From Faecalibacter rhinopitheci (GTDB taxonomy: Bacteria > Bacteroidota > Bacteroidia > Flavobacteriales > Weeksellaceae): a stretch of DNA of 64,000 nt. The translations under genes were made by a program, and so were the position numbers. The stretch covers positions 528,971 to 592,970 of the forward strand of contig NZ_JADGIK010000001.1 in assembly GCF_015234135.1 (NCBI RefSeq). The letters run 5' to 3'. Positions 1 through 8,641 of this stretch are shown here, piece by piece (the first letter of the stretch is position 1; every line of letters begins with the position of its first letter). Below the pieces are notes generated by a model. The model saw only the letters and a list, made by a program, of their open reading frames with translations. It was not told the origin of the DNA and made no database searches.

Positions 1-1
1 G

Positions 2-370
2 CCTTTAAAAAGTTTATTCTATGCTTTGCGTTCTGTCTTAGCTGCGCTCTGGATTCAAACCAACCAAACGGTTCCAACTATGGCTTTCCAAGCACTTTCG
101 GTATTGATTCCAAACGAAATAAATATACGCATCGAGGAATTGATCACGCTTAAAGCAACGGTCGGTGAAAAATATTGCGTTGAATATGATGAGGTCATCA
201 TGCATTGGATAAAGACGACTTATGATACATTAAAGTTAACCTATAAAAATCTTCACATCTCAACCGTAGATACGGATGCTTTGGACGATTTTTTCTATCA
301 AACCATCACCCATGAAATTAACGATAAAAGATTTAAAGGAGAAGCACCTCATCTTACTGGAATGCATTAG
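2..370 (+). CDS. Nucleotidyltransferase (RlaP-like, PF10127 type), 3' end only
   Basis: The reading frame is open from the window edge, so only the last 122 residues are present; the true start lies upstream. It begins with the pattern KSLFYALRSVLAALWI, which resembles the helical C-terminal part of the predicted nucleotidyltransferase family PF10127 (RlaP), where a Tyr-Ala-Leu-Arg segment precedes a Trp. The catalytic Gly-Ser and paired Asp residues would be upstream and cannot be seen. The next gene is a second member of the same family and overlaps this one by 59 bases, and rtcB follows, which points to a role in RNA end repair. The TTG at 26 is an internal codon, not a start. Family assignment is moderately sure; function is inferred from context. 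Confidence 0.6.
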   Translation, partial: PLKSLFYALRSVLAALWIQTNQTVPTMAFQALSVLIPNEINIRIEELITLKATVGEKYCVEYDEVIMHWIKTTYDTLKLTYKNLHISTVDTDALDDFFYQTITHEINDKRFKGEAPHLTGMH

Positions 371-1379
371 CGGCAGTAAAGCCTATAATTTAGATACGGC
401 GAATTCAGATACGGATATTCGTGGGGTTTATTATCTCCCTAAAACTCATTTTTATGGATTTAATGATCAACCGCAGATTAGCAATGAAACCAATGATGTA
501 GTCTACTATGAAATTGGTCGATTTATTGAATTACTCTTGAAAAATAATCCCGCTTGTTTAGAATTGTTGGCGACTCCAGAAGAATTTGTACTGTATCGTT
601 CCGATCTTTTAAAGAAACTCTCTTACCAAGATTTTATGACCGAAGAAGTGAAAGATACATTTATCGGTTATGCCTTGAGTCAAATTAAAAAAGCCAAAGG
701 GTTGAATAAAAAATTCCTACAACCGATGGATTCCAAACGAAAAACAGTTTTAGATTTTTGTTGGATTGTGGAAGCGGAAAAATCAATTTCATTGCTAGAT
801 TGGTTGGTTCATCATCATTACGACCAAGCTTTATGTGGTTTAAGTAAAATGGCGCATTCCAAAGAATTATATGCGCTTTATTACCATCCGAAGCATGGCT
901 ATCGAGGCATCATCAGAAATGATTCGAATAATGATATTCGATTAAGTACCATTCCAAAACATGAAAAACCCATAGCATATATGCTTTTTCAAAAAGAAGA
1001 ATATTCTGTGTATTGCAAAAAATATAAAGCCTATTGGGATTGGATGAAAATTCGCAATGAAGAACGGTACACCACGAATATGAACCACGGGAAAAATTAT
1101 GACAGTAAAAATATGATGCATACCATTCGCTTATTGAAAGTCGTCAAAGAATTATTGGAAACAGGACAATTCAATGTATACCGCTCAAATGATCGTGAAG
1201 AATTATTAGCCATTAAAAATGGAAAGTATTCTTACGAAGAAGTCTTACAACAAGCGGAGCACTTGGTCGAAGATATTCATCATTTAAAAGAGACTATTCA
1301 TTATCAATTCAAAAGAAATGATGCTCAAATTGAACAATTTTTGATTGAACTAAGAACAAAACTTTATGAAAAAAACTGA
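312..1379 (+). CDS. Nucleotidyltransferase, RlaP-like (PF10127 type)
   Basis: A protein of about 355 residues. Near the N-terminus it has the polymerase-beta nucleotidyltransferase signature: GSKAYNL followed by SDTDIRG, giving the Gly-Ser and the metal-binding Asp pair. A conserved HTIRLLK helix lies near residue 275. The ATG at 312 fits the family better than the one at 276, because the protein then starts MKLTIKDL just before the core, although it overlaps the preceding gene by 59 bases. It overlaps rtcB by 14 bases, so translation is probably coupled. RlaP-type proteins are found with RtcB and are thought to add nucleotides during RNA repair; the substrate here is unknown. Confidence 0.75.
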   Translation: MKLTIKDLKEKHLILLECISGSKAYNLDTANSDTDIRGVYYLPKTHFYGFNDQPQISNETNDVVYYEIGRFIELLLKNNPACLELLATPEEFVLYRSDLLKKLSYQDFMTEEVKDTFIGYALSQIKKAKGLNKKFLQPMDSKRKTVLDFCWIVEAEKSISLLDWLVHHHYDQALCGLSKMAHSKELYALYYHPKHGYRGIIRNDSNNDIRLSTIPKHEKPIAYMLFQKEEYSVYCKKYKAYWDWMKIRNEERYTTNMNHGKNYDSKNMMHTIRLLKVVKELLETGQFNVYRSNDREELLAIKNGKYSYEEVLQQAEHLVEDIHHLKETIHYQFKRNDAQIEQFLIELRTKLYEKN

Positions 1380-2805
1380 AACACAACATACACCAATTAA
1401 CGGAAACGATTTAATCGCTTTAGGTTATCCAGAAAACGAAATTTTAGGTATTGCTTTAAAAATCAATAGAAAACGAAATGGCTATACCAAAACGGAAATG
1501 CTTAAAAAATATGCTGAAGTATTGGCACATCCCGAAAACTTCCTCCATGATAAAGTTTTTAAAACCTTAGCGGAAGGATTTAGAGATGGGTTGCATTTAC
1601 CAAAACACAACGAAATTCCGTTGAATGAACATCCTAATGCTTACCCGATCTACGGAAAAGAACAAATCGAAGAAGGTGCATTGAAACAAATGAATCTTGC
1701 GATGCAATTGCCTGTTACAGTGGCCGGCGCCTTAATGCCGGATGCGCATCAAGGGTATGGATTACCAATTGGAGGCGTTTTGGCGACTAAAAATGCCATT
1801 ATTCCTTACGGAGTAGGTGTCGATATTGGATGTCGAATGGCTTTATCGGTGTATCAATTACCGGCATCGTATTATGAACAACATCACGATACTTTAAAAG
1901 AAATCATCGTGAAAAACACCCAATTTGGGGCTGGTCAAGGCTTCCATGGGCAATACAAAGCTGACCATGCTATTTTAGAAGATCCAAAATTTGAAACAAA
2001 TGCTTTGATCAAAAACTTGAAAGACAAAGCCTGGTCACAATTGGGTACATCGGGTGGAGGAAATCATTTTGTTGAATTTGGATTAATCGATTTTCAACAA
2101 GATGATCAAGAACTGAATATTCCAAAAGGAACCTATTTGGCTTTATTGACCCATTCAGGATCACGAGGATTAGGCGCAACCATTGCAGGGCATTATACCA
2201 AAGTGGCGAAGCAAGTATGTTCCTTGCCTTATAAAGCGCAAAACCTGGCTTATTTGGACTTGAATTCGGAAGAAGGCATCGAATATTGGTTAGCAATGAA
2301 TTTGGCGGGAGAATACGCTTCGGCTTGTCACGAAATTATCCATCAAAAAATTACAAAAGCTTTGGGAGCTGAAGTATTAGCACAAGTGGAAAATCACCAT
2401 AATTTTGCATGGAAAGAAATGTATCAAAACGAGGAAGTCATTGTGCACCGAAAAGGCGCAACACCAGCAGCAAAAGGTGTTTTAGGAATTATTCCAGGTT
2501 CGATGACTGCTCCCGGATTTTTGGTTCGAGGAAAAGGAGAAGAAAAATCAATTCAATCTGCTTCGCATGGTGCGGGCCGCCAAATGAGCCGAACACAAGC
2601 CATAAAGTCGTTGAACCAATCGGATATTAACTCGTATCTGAATGATTTTGGCATTACTTTAATTGGGGCAGGAAAAGATGAGGCACCCATGGCCTATAAA
2701 GATATTTATGAAGTGATGAATGCGCAACACGATTTGGTAGATGTTATCGCAACCTTTACCCCAAAGATGGTGAGGATGGCCGATGATGGTTCACGAGAAG
2801 ATTAA
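1366..2805 (+). CDS. rtcB: RNA-splicing ligase RtcB
   Basis: RtcB joins RNA 2',3'-cyclic phosphate (or 3'-phosphate) ends to 5'-hydroxyl ends using GTP and Mn2+. The 479-residue length is normal. Visible hallmarks are MPDAHQGYGLPIGGV, the metal-site DIGCRM with its Cys, GTSGGGNHF, the LLTHSGSRGLG segment and SHGAGRQMSR, whose His (about residue 401) is the one that becomes guanylylated. It overlaps the upstream nucleotidyltransferase by 14 bases and ends at a strong hairpin shared with convergent hemF. The cluster of two nucleotidyltransferases plus RtcB suggests an RNA-repair operon. No archease or RtcR-type regulator is visible, but the start of the operon is outside the window. Confidence 0.96.
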   Translation: MKKTETQHTPINGNDLIALGYPENEILGIALKINRKRNGYTKTEMLKKYAEVLAHPENFLHDKVFKTLAEGFRDGLHLPKHNEIPLNEHPNAYPIYGKEQIEEGALKQMNLAMQLPVTVAGALMPDAHQGYGLPIGGVLATKNAIIPYGVGVDIGCRMALSVYQLPASYYEQHHDTLKEIIVKNTQFGAGQGFHGQYKADHAILEDPKFETNALIKNLKDKAWSQLGTSGGGNHFVEFGLIDFQQDDQELNIPKGTYLALLTHSGSRGLGATIAGHYTKVAKQVCSLPYKAQNLAYLDLNSEEGIEYWLAMNLAGEYASACHEIIHQKITKALGAEVLAQVENHHNFAWKEMYQNEEVIVHRKGATPAAKGVLGIIPGSMTAPGFLVRGKGEEKSIQSASHGAGRQMSRTQAIKSLNQSDINSYLNDFGITLIGAGKDEAPMAYKDIYEVMNAQHDLVDVIATFTPKMVRMADDGSRED

Positions 2806-2820
2806 AATTATCATCAAATT

Positions 2821-2848
2821 AAAAGCCTGAAGAAATCTTCAGGCTTTT
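2821..2848. terminator. Bidirectional hairpin terminator between rtcB and hemF
   Basis: A 13-bp perfect stem (AAAAGCCTGAAGA and its complement) separated by two bases. The arms provide a T-run on both strands, which suits the two convergent genes. Confidence 0.85.
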
Positions 2849-2859
2849 AATATTATCGC

Positions 2860-3762
2860 TTAAATCCAATCTTTTGGATTTCTTAAAACTTCTACAATTT
2901 TATATTCTTCTGAACCTTCTACTGGATGATGGTTATAATGCCACTGTACGTGTTTTGGTAAACTCATTAAAATTGATTCGATACGACCATTTGTTCTTAA
3001 ACCGAATAATGTACCACGATCGTGAATCAAATTAAACTCTACATAACGTCCTCTACGGATTTCTTGCCATTCTTTTTGTGCTGGCGTAAATCGTTCTTCT
3101 TTGTGTTTTTCTACAATCGGAACATAAGCTTCTAAGAACGAATTACCAACTTCTGTTACGAAAGCAAACCACTGCTCTACAGACATTACTTCAGTTGGTT
3201 TTAAATAATCAAAGAATAATCCTCCAATTCCGCGTGCTTCTTCACGATGAGTATTCCAAAAATATTTATCACATTCTTTCTTGTACTTCTCATAAAAAGC
3301 TGGATTATGTGCATCACACGATTTTTTACAAACCGTATGCCAATGGATTCCATCGTTTTCATCTAAATAATAAGGTGTTAAATCTTGTCCTCCACCAAAC
3401 CATTGATCTACTACATTTCCATCTGCATCGTACATTTCAAAGTATCTCCAATTGGCGTGCGTCGTAGGGATATGTGGACTTTTTGGGTGAATCACTAAAC
3501 TTAATCCACACGCAAAAAAGTTACCTGAATTCACATTCAATGCTTTTTGCATCGCCACCGGTAATTCTCCGTAAACTTTAGAAATATTTACACCTGCTTT
3601 TTCAAATACAGCACCATCCGTTAAAACACAAGATAAACCTCCACCACCTTCTTCGCGTGTCCAGTTATCTCTTAAAAATGTTGCTTCACCATCAACTTCT
3701 TCAAGTTTAGCAATTATTCTGTTTTGTAAGTCCTGTATATAGTTAAAAAATTGATCTTTCAT
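2860..3762 (-). CDS. hemF: Coproporphyrinogen III oxidase, oxygen-dependent
   Basis: HemF converts coproporphyrinogen III to protoporphyrinogen IX with O2 in haem synthesis. The 300-residue protein shows the family's conserved blocks: a Trp-Thr-Arg-Glu-Glu-Gly start region followed by a run of Gly, VIHPKSPHIPTTHANWRYF, WFGGGQDLTPYY, GIGGLFFDYL, and a C-terminal GRYVEFNL followed by GLRTNGRIESILMSLP. Length is typical. A TAnnTTTG promoter box lies 14 bases upstream of the ATG. It is a single gene ending at the hairpin shared with rtcB. Oxygen-dependent haem synthesis implies an aerobic organism. Confidence 0.97.
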   Translation of the reverse strand: MKDQFFNYIQDLQNRIIAKLEEVDGEATFLRDNWTREEGGGGLSCVLTDGAVFEKAGVNISKVYGELPVAMQKALNVNSGNFFACGLSLVIHPKSPHIPTTHANWRYFEMYDADGNVVDQWFGGGQDLTPYYLDENDGIHWHTVCKKSCDAHNPAFYEKYKKECDKYFWNTHREEARGIGGLFFDYLKPTEVMSVEQWFAFVTEVGNSFLEAYVPIVEKHKEERFTPAQKEWQEIRRGRYVEFNLIHDRGTLFGLRTNGRIESILMSLPKHVQWHYNHHPVEGSEEYKIVEVLRNPKDWI

Positions 3763-3776
3763 CTCGAATATTTTTG

Positions 3777-3784
3777 CAAATATA
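3777..3784 (-). promoter_or_regulatory. -7 promoter box of hemF (TATATTTG)
   Basis: Read on the minus strand this is TATATTTG, an exact match to the Bacteroidetes consensus TAnnTTTG, 14 bases before the hemF ATG. No clear -33 TTTG is seen at the usual distance. Confidence 0.6.
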
Positions 3785-3843
3785 GTGATGAAATCAACAC
3801 CAGTTTAAATTGAATATAGATGATTTAATTACTTACATCTATA

Positions 3844-4287
3844 TTAATTCAATATAAATAGATTGATAATTTTAAACGGAATATCAAATTTTAATAATGC
3901 AGGCTCACCAAGCTTAGATGTTGCAGGAATAATTTTCATTCTCTCACGCTTTAATTTAATCACATAATTATAAAATGCTAGATTCAAAAGTGATTTTTCA
4001 GCCTCTGTACCTTCAATTTCTAAATTCTGATATTCACCTTCTTTATTAATTTCATATTTTATTTTAGCGTTGACATTTACATTATCAAAAGATAAATTAT
4101 TATCTCTAAGAACTTATTGCACTTCATTCGATAATAATTTATTAAAATTAGAACTATAACAATCTATTAATTTTTTATTTCCTTTCCTTTCAAATTTCTT
4201 ACAACCTGGGAATATTAAAAATTTAGATTCTTGTGCATTAATTGTAATACAAAATAACAATAACGCAAGTAGTAAAGATTTTTTCAT
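3844..4287 (-). pseudogene. Small secreted protein broken by one in-frame stop
   Basis: On the minus strand an ATG at 4287 opens a 147-codon frame ending in TAA at 3844, interrupted only by a single TAA at 4114-4116 (codon 58). The N-terminus MKKSLLLALLLFCITINAQ is a clear signal peptide. The mature part starts ESKFLIFPGCKKFERKG and continues after the stop for about 90 residues with no frameshift. The FPGC...KKLIDCY pattern resembles the C-terminal domain of many short flavobacterial TonB-like proteins; that is a weak similarity by eye. Either a recent nonsense mutation, a read-through codon or a sequencing error. The frame is otherwise intact. Confidence 0.65.
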
Positions 4288-4526
4288 ACAACTAATGTAT
4301 AAAAATCAAACACATCTATATAATACCTAAATACTATCAAAAACAACAACAATATAGTTTATATCTATTTATATGATTTTAACTTAAGGCCGAATAACAG
4401 AATACTAAAATATTGTATTTCAACTATATAATTATTATATTTTATTTCATAATACGTTTTTATAACGTAATCAATAGATAGGATTAAAAGTTATCAACAA
4501 TATTATTCACATTTCAAATCTTTACC

Positions 4527-4534
4527 TACCTTTG
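4527..4534 (+). promoter_or_regulatory. -7 promoter box (TACCTTTG) of the oxygenase gene
   Basis: Exact TAnnTTTG match 32 bases before the ATG at 4567, at the end of a very AT-rich gap. No convincing -33 box. Confidence 0.55.
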
Positions 4535-4566
4535 TAATAGAAATAATACAAATAGAACATAATATA

Positions 4567-5520
4567 ATGTCACAAACTGGAATACCATCAGTTAATCTTG
4601 CAGACTTCTTATCAGAAGATCCAGCTAGAAAACAAAAATTTGTCAACGAAATTGGAAAAGCATATGAAGAAATTGGATTTGTTGCTTTAAAAGGACATTT
4701 TTTATCAGAAGAATTAGTAGAAAATTTATATTCTAACGTACGCGAATTCTACGCTTTACCTACAGAAACAAAAAACAATTACATTATTGAAGGTATTGGA
4801 GGTCAACGTGGATATACTGCTTTCGGAAACGAGCATGCTAAAGGTCGCACAGTTGGTGATTTAAAAGAGTTTTGGCACTTCGGACAATATATATCTGCAG
4901 AAGATAATGCAAAATATAACTATCCAGCTAACGTAGAGGTTAAAGAAGTTGAAGGATTTAACAAATATGGTGAGGAAGCATACAAACAATTAGAAAAAAC
5001 AGGTATTTATGTTTTACGTGCTTTAGCTTTATTTTTAGAGTTAGATGAATTCTACTTTGATAATAAAGTAATTAATGGTAACTCTATCTTAAGAGCTATT
5101 CATTATCCTCCAATTACAGAAGAACCTAAAGATGCTGTACGTGCAGGTGCTCATGGTGATATTAACTTAATCACTTTATTAATGGGAGCGCAAGGTCGTG
5201 GTTTACAAGTACAAAAACATGATGGAACTTGGGTTGATGCAATTGCTGAAGATGATGAATTAGTAATTAATGTAGGTGATATGTTATCTCGCCATACAAA
5301 TAATCGTTTAAAATCTACAATTCACCAAGTAGTTAATCCAGAAAAAGAATTATGGGGAACTTCTCGTTACTCAATTCCATTCTTTATGCACCCAGTCTCT
5401 GATATGGATTTATCTGTTTTAGAAAACTGTATAACTGAAGAAAATCCTAAACAATTTGAGGATATTACAGCGGGTGATTTCTTAACTCAACGTTTAAGAG
5501 AGATCGGTCTTATTAAATAA
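4567..5520 (+). CDS. Isopenicillin N synthase-like Fe(II)/2-oxoglutarate-dependent oxygenase
   Basis: A 317-residue cytosolic enzyme of the IPNS/2OG-Fe(II) family. The N-terminal domain has SVNLADFLSEDP...KFVNEIGKAYEEIGFVAL, typical of DIOX_N. The metal triad is visible as HGDINLITLL (His and Asp) and a later His in LKSTIHQV. Arg-x-Ser, the co-substrate anchor, is present in SRYSIPFF. Length matches the family. The actual substrate is unknown; bacterial relatives include oxygenases of small molecules, and the name does not imply penicillin synthesis. The gene stands alone between a promoter box and a strong terminator. Confidence 0.9.
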   Translation: MSQTGIPSVNLADFLSEDPARKQKFVNEIGKAYEEIGFVALKGHFLSEELVENLYSNVREFYALPTETKNNYIIEGIGGQRGYTAFGNEHAKGRTVGDLKEFWHFGQYISAEDNAKYNYPANVEVKEVEGFNKYGEEAYKQLEKTGIYVLRALALFLELDEFYFDNKVINGNSILRAIHYPPITEEPKDAVRAGAHGDINLITLLMGAQGRGLQVQKHDGTWVDAIAEDDELVINVGDMLSRHTNNRLKSTIHQVVNPEKELWGTSRYSIPFFMHPVSDMDLSVLENCITEENPKQFEDITAGDFLTQRLREIGLIK

Positions 5521-5542
5521 GATATTTAATATATCAATATAT

Positions 5543-5574
5543 AAAAGGGAATCAAATTAATTTGATTCCCTTTT
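5543..5574. terminator. Strong bidirectional hairpin terminator
   Basis: A 14-bp perfect stem AAAAGGGAATCAAA around a TTAA loop, with T-rich tails in both directions, between the oxygenase gene and the convergent hypothetical gene. Confidence 0.85.
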
Positions 5575-5590
5575 ATTTTAATTATAATTT

Positions 5591-6106
5591 TTAAAAACCT
5601 CTGACGTACATATTATAATTAAATATGTCTAAACAAAGTAGCGTATACTTATAATCATTTTTATTAATATTGACTTCTACAATAGGATCCGAATTAAAAA
5701 ACCTAACCTTTAAATTTTCATTTTTATCTAATGTTAAATATATATTTGAAATTGTAGGTCTTATTTCTTTCATCCAACTTATAATCATTTCTTTAGAATC
5801 TTTAATACTTTGAAATTTATTAAAACATTCCTCAAAAAAATTTTCCATACGTTGTATTTGCGTCAATCTATCTAATTCTCTATAAAGATCAATAAAAACA
5901 CAAATATTATCACGATGTGGACACACGCAAGGATAAGGATGCTCTCCTTTATAAAACCATTTAGCCCATTTTTTACAAGTAGTTTGATCAATTGCCTCTT
6001 TAAATTCATTTTCATATTTCAGCAACCACCAATTCATTCGGCAGGTTCGAAGATTGTTCTTAGAAAGCTGTTTTAGCTCATCTATGTAATTTCGTATATC
6101 AAGCAT
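5591..6106 (-). CDS. Hypothetical protein, Cys/Trp-rich middle
   Basis: 171 residues, not recognised. There is no signal peptide or membrane segment. The first half carries a dense cluster of Trp, Cys and His: RTCRMNWWLLK, TCKKWAKWFYKGEHPYP and CVCPHRDNICVF. The four Cys plus His spaced over about 30 residues could bind a metal, but no standard zinc-finger spacing is obvious. The C-terminal half looks like a small beta domain. Upstream of the ATG there is no clear promoter. The neighbour on the same strand is an unrelated exported hypothetical 55 bases upstream. Codon use and base composition are like the surroundings. Confidence 0.7.
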   Translation of the reverse strand: MLDIRNYIDELKQLSKNNLRTCRMNWWLLKYENEFKEAIDQTTCKKWAKWFYKGEHPYPCVCPHRDNICVFIDLYRELDRLTQIQRMENFFEECFNKFQSIKDSKEMIISWMKEIRPTISNIYLTLDKNENLKVRFFNSDPIVEVNINKNDYKYTLLCLDIFNYNMYVRGF

Positions 6107-6161
6107 AACATTCTTATTATCGCATTACAATTGATATAAATTTACATAAGTTTTTTATATT

Positions 6162-6725
6162 TTAAAACTTTATTCGTTGAAATGAATTGATTATAAAATC
6201 TTTATCCAAATTAATCTTATACAAAAAATGTTCTTCTATTTGAAAATTGTTATCAAAATAAACATGTTTTACAGGTATTAGCACTTTGGTGTTTTCTGGT
6301 TTATTTTCCATCAACATAGTTTCAAATGTATGTTGTATAAGTTGAAACCAATGATCCAGGGGTGCATAAATTCCATAAAAATCAATATAAGCCTTATCAT
6401 CATGAATTTGGAAAACTTTTTCATGTTTAAAGTGATCTATTTCTATTTTATCTACACAAAAGGTATTTTGCAAAATTTTACAGAATTCGTTATCTGCTTT
6501 ATATTCCGGACTTTTTAAAATTACTCCAAATGGTGACATTTCTACATCATCGAATTTAGGAACTGTAGCATCAACATAAATTTGTTTATTTATATAAGTT
6601 GAATTTATTGATTGTATATCACTTAAAATTGTATCATATATAATTTTTCTAATATCATTGGGATGTTTATTTTGTCCAAATAATACTGTGGAAATTAATA
6701 ATGATATTATATATATTGACTTCAT
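6162..6725 (-). CDS. Hypothetical exported protein
   Basis: 187 residues with a short signal peptide (MKSIYIISLLISTVLFG, cleavage likely before QNKHP). The mature part is polar with alternating strands, for example VDATVPKFDDVEMSPFGVIL, ending in IINSFQRIKF. No catalytic motif or lipobox is seen. It lies 55 bases upstream of the Cys/Trp-rich hypothetical on the same strand, so the two may be cotranscribed. Function unknown. Confidence 0.7.
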   Translation of the reverse strand: MKSIYIISLLISTVLFGQNKHPNDIRKIIYDTILSDIQSINSTYINKQIYVDATVPKFDDVEMSPFGVILKSPEYKADNEFCKILQNTFCVDKIEIDHFKHEKVFQIHDDKAYIDFYGIYAPLDHWFQLIQHTFETMLMENKPENTKVLIPVKHVYFDNNFQIEEHFLYKINLDKDFIINSFQRIKF

Positions 6726-6969
6726 TTATTAATTTTATTCTATTTATTACACAAAAATAAGGATTAAACTCCTCTAAATTTGAAATATCATGAAAATTAA
6801 AAGGCTTTAAATGATAAATAAAAGTTAAATTTTTATATTTAAATTTATTCAGAAAATAACACAAGCCTTATTGTATATTAATACAATATCTTTATACATA
6901 AGTAATTCAAAATAATAAACCGTAAATATTATAGATTAAATCTATGTCTATATAAGATTAATTAATACT
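6726..6969. other. AT-rich intergenic stretch, no gene seen
   Basis: About 240 very AT-rich bases upstream of the exported hypothetical. Short frames here have no coding character. The stretch leads into the possible structured RNA that follows. Confidence 0.5.
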
Positions 6970-7173
6970 ATTTTATTGATTCGAGCCGCTTTTTATAAGA
7001 CATTTGTCCTATCAAATAATTTATTCATAGATAGTAATTTAAAGGTGTTCATTCAGAGTTTAATGAAGCTGATTAATGTAGAGGAATTAACTCGAACCCT
7101 TTTACTTTTTTAGAGTTTTTTATAGTAGTTTAGGTTGGTTAGTAATCCGTTCTTTTAGAACGGATTATTTTTT
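6970..7173 (+). ncRNA. Possible small structured RNA ending in a terminator
   Basis: A non-coding stretch, more GC-rich than its flanks, that ends in a strong terminator reading rightward although no gene precedes it on that strand. TTCGAG near 6980 can pair with CTCGAA near 7090, enclosing a perfect local hairpin TTCATT/AATGAA at about 7048-7067. This closed arrangement followed by the hairpin at 7143-7167 and T-run fits a small RNA of about 170-200 nt. It does not match a tRNA, and I cannot assign it to a known class. No exact TAnnTTTG box is found in front. It could also be a decayed element. Confidence 0.3.
7143..7173 (+). terminator. Rho-independent terminator
   Basis: TAATCCGTTC and its perfect 10-bp complement around a 5-base loop, followed by six or more T on the plus strand. 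The T-run points to rightward transcription; the hairpin could also protect the 3' end of the minus-strand peptidase mRNA whose stop codon it touches. Confidence 0.7.
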
Positions 7174-8465
7174 TATAACTGATTTACAAATTTAATCAAT
7201 AGTTCTTTTATTGGTGCTACATGTGATAAATCTAAGTTTTGGTAAGTATCGTATATGTTATGATAATTACCTTTCCCTCCTAGTGTATAGATGAAAAAAG
7301 ACGGTACATTTTTCTGATAAAATGGACAATGATCTGAATTGCATGACTCTCCCCTTACCTTTACATGTTTAAGTAAATTATTATCTGCATTTAGTTTTTC
7401 AAGTTTACTAAATTCTTTCTTAAATTTAGTTCCATTCACTACTTGTATACCTTCATCGCCACCTCCCATAATGTCTAAATTTACAAGAAATTTAATTTTT
7501 TGTAATGGAAAAATCGGTTCATTAACATATTTAAAAGATCCAACAATACCAGCTTCTTCAGCTCCAAAAAGCATAAATACGGTTTTATATTTAGGTTTAT
7601 TCTCAGTATAATATTTTGCTAATTCAAGAACCATTGCCGTACCACTTGCATTATCACTAGCTCCTGGAAATATTGAATTACCCACCTGTCCTAAATGATC
7701 ATAGTGAGCTGAAATAACTATAACTGAATCATTGTTTTCACCTTCAATATAACCTATTACATTGTTAAATTCAAAATCTTTTTTAAAAGTTGATTTTAAC
7801 GAAAAGTTATTAATTTTTAAATTATTAGTGTAATATTTTTCTTTAATAATAAATTCGGTCACATTGGCTTGTCGTTGACTTAGACTACTTAATAATGAGT
7901 CTTTAGTGAAACGAAAAATTGCTCGATTTTCATCACTATCTACTTCATAAATATTTGCCCATTGCTTATAATATTTCTGAATAGAATCTACATCTGTATC
8001 TAGAGGTGGTAAAATTATGTTCTTATCTAATTGTTGCTTATGATCATTAAGTACAAAATCTTTTGTACTCTCTCTATTATCAAAAGATTTAATGTATTCT
8101 TCTACAGAAAAAGTATAAAATGATTTTTTCTTTTGGTTATCAATTGATTTAGAACTTGGCTTTACAATATAATCTTTTCCGTAAATTAATTTTTTACCAT
8201 TAATTTTTAATGATGCATCTTCAATAATATTTATAGGAAATTGATGAGGTTGAAGATAATCTGTCTCAAAACTTTTTAATCCTATCTTTTTGAATTCGTT
8301 ACTTAGATAGAAAGAAGCATTTTTCATTCCATCATGCGTATAACCTCTACCCGACATTTTTTTAGAAGTTAATACTTTAAGTACTTCATCAAAATACTTA
8401 GGCTGCGCTTTACTTATATTTCCTAAAAGGAAAATTCCAATTATAAAAATGTATTTTATTCTCAT
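7173..8465 (-). CDS. M28 family zinc aminopeptidase, exported
   Basis: 430 residues with a signal peptide (MRIKYIFIIGIFLLGNISKAQ). The catalytic domain is in the second half: VIVISAHYDHLGQ (metal His and Asp), GASDNASGTAMVLELAKY (bridging Asp), FGAEEAGIVGS (catalytic Glu-Glu), NLDIMGG (metal Asp) and SDHCPFY (last metal His). These are all residues expected of an active two-zinc M28 peptidase. The first 200 residues hold the insertion common to secreted bacterial members. It probably releases N-terminal amino acids from peptides in the periplasm or outside. It is a single gene, divergent from the thiolase. Confidence 0.93.
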   Translation of the reverse strand: MRIKYIFIIGIFLLGNISKAQPKYFDEVLKVLTSKKMSGRGYTHDGMKNASFYLSNEFKKIGLKSFETDYLQPHQFPINIIEDASLKINGKKLIYGKDYIVKPSSKSIDNQKKKSFYTFSVEEYIKSFDNRESTKDFVLNDHKQQLDKNIILPPLDTDVDSIQKYYKQWANIYEVDSDENRAIFRFTKDSLLSSLSQRQANVTEFIIKEKYYTNNLKINNFSLKSTFKKDFEFNNVIGYIEGENNDSVIVISAHYDHLGQVGNSIFPGASDNASGTAMVLELAKYYTENKPKYKTVFMLFGAEEAGIVGSFKYVNEPIFPLQKIKFLVNLDIMGGGDEGIQVVNGTKFKKEFSKLEKLNADNNLLKHVKVRGESCNSDHCPFYQKNVPSFFIYTLGGKGNYHNIYDTYQNLDLSHVAPIKELLIKFVNQL

Positions 8466-8641
8466 CTTATTCTTTTCTCAACCGTTGCATTTATAATTAT
8501 TATCATTTATTCAAACATATCCACTTTAATTTAAATAATATGTATCAAATCAGATTTAAATTTAATGATTCAATCTGAATAAATTTTTTAATTTTTTCTA
8601 TATTGCAATAAGTAATAAAATCAAAATCACACAAAAATAAA

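Noticed and set aside
26..26. TTG at 26 as a gene start
   Set aside because: The frame is open to the window edge and the residues before it match the family.
2009..2296. Open frame on the minus strand inside rtcB
   Set aside because: It lies antisense to the well-conserved RtcB core and has no family features.
6667..6864. 65-codon minus-strand frame before the exported hypothetical
   Set aside because: No signal, no codon bias, overlaps the clear start of the next gene.
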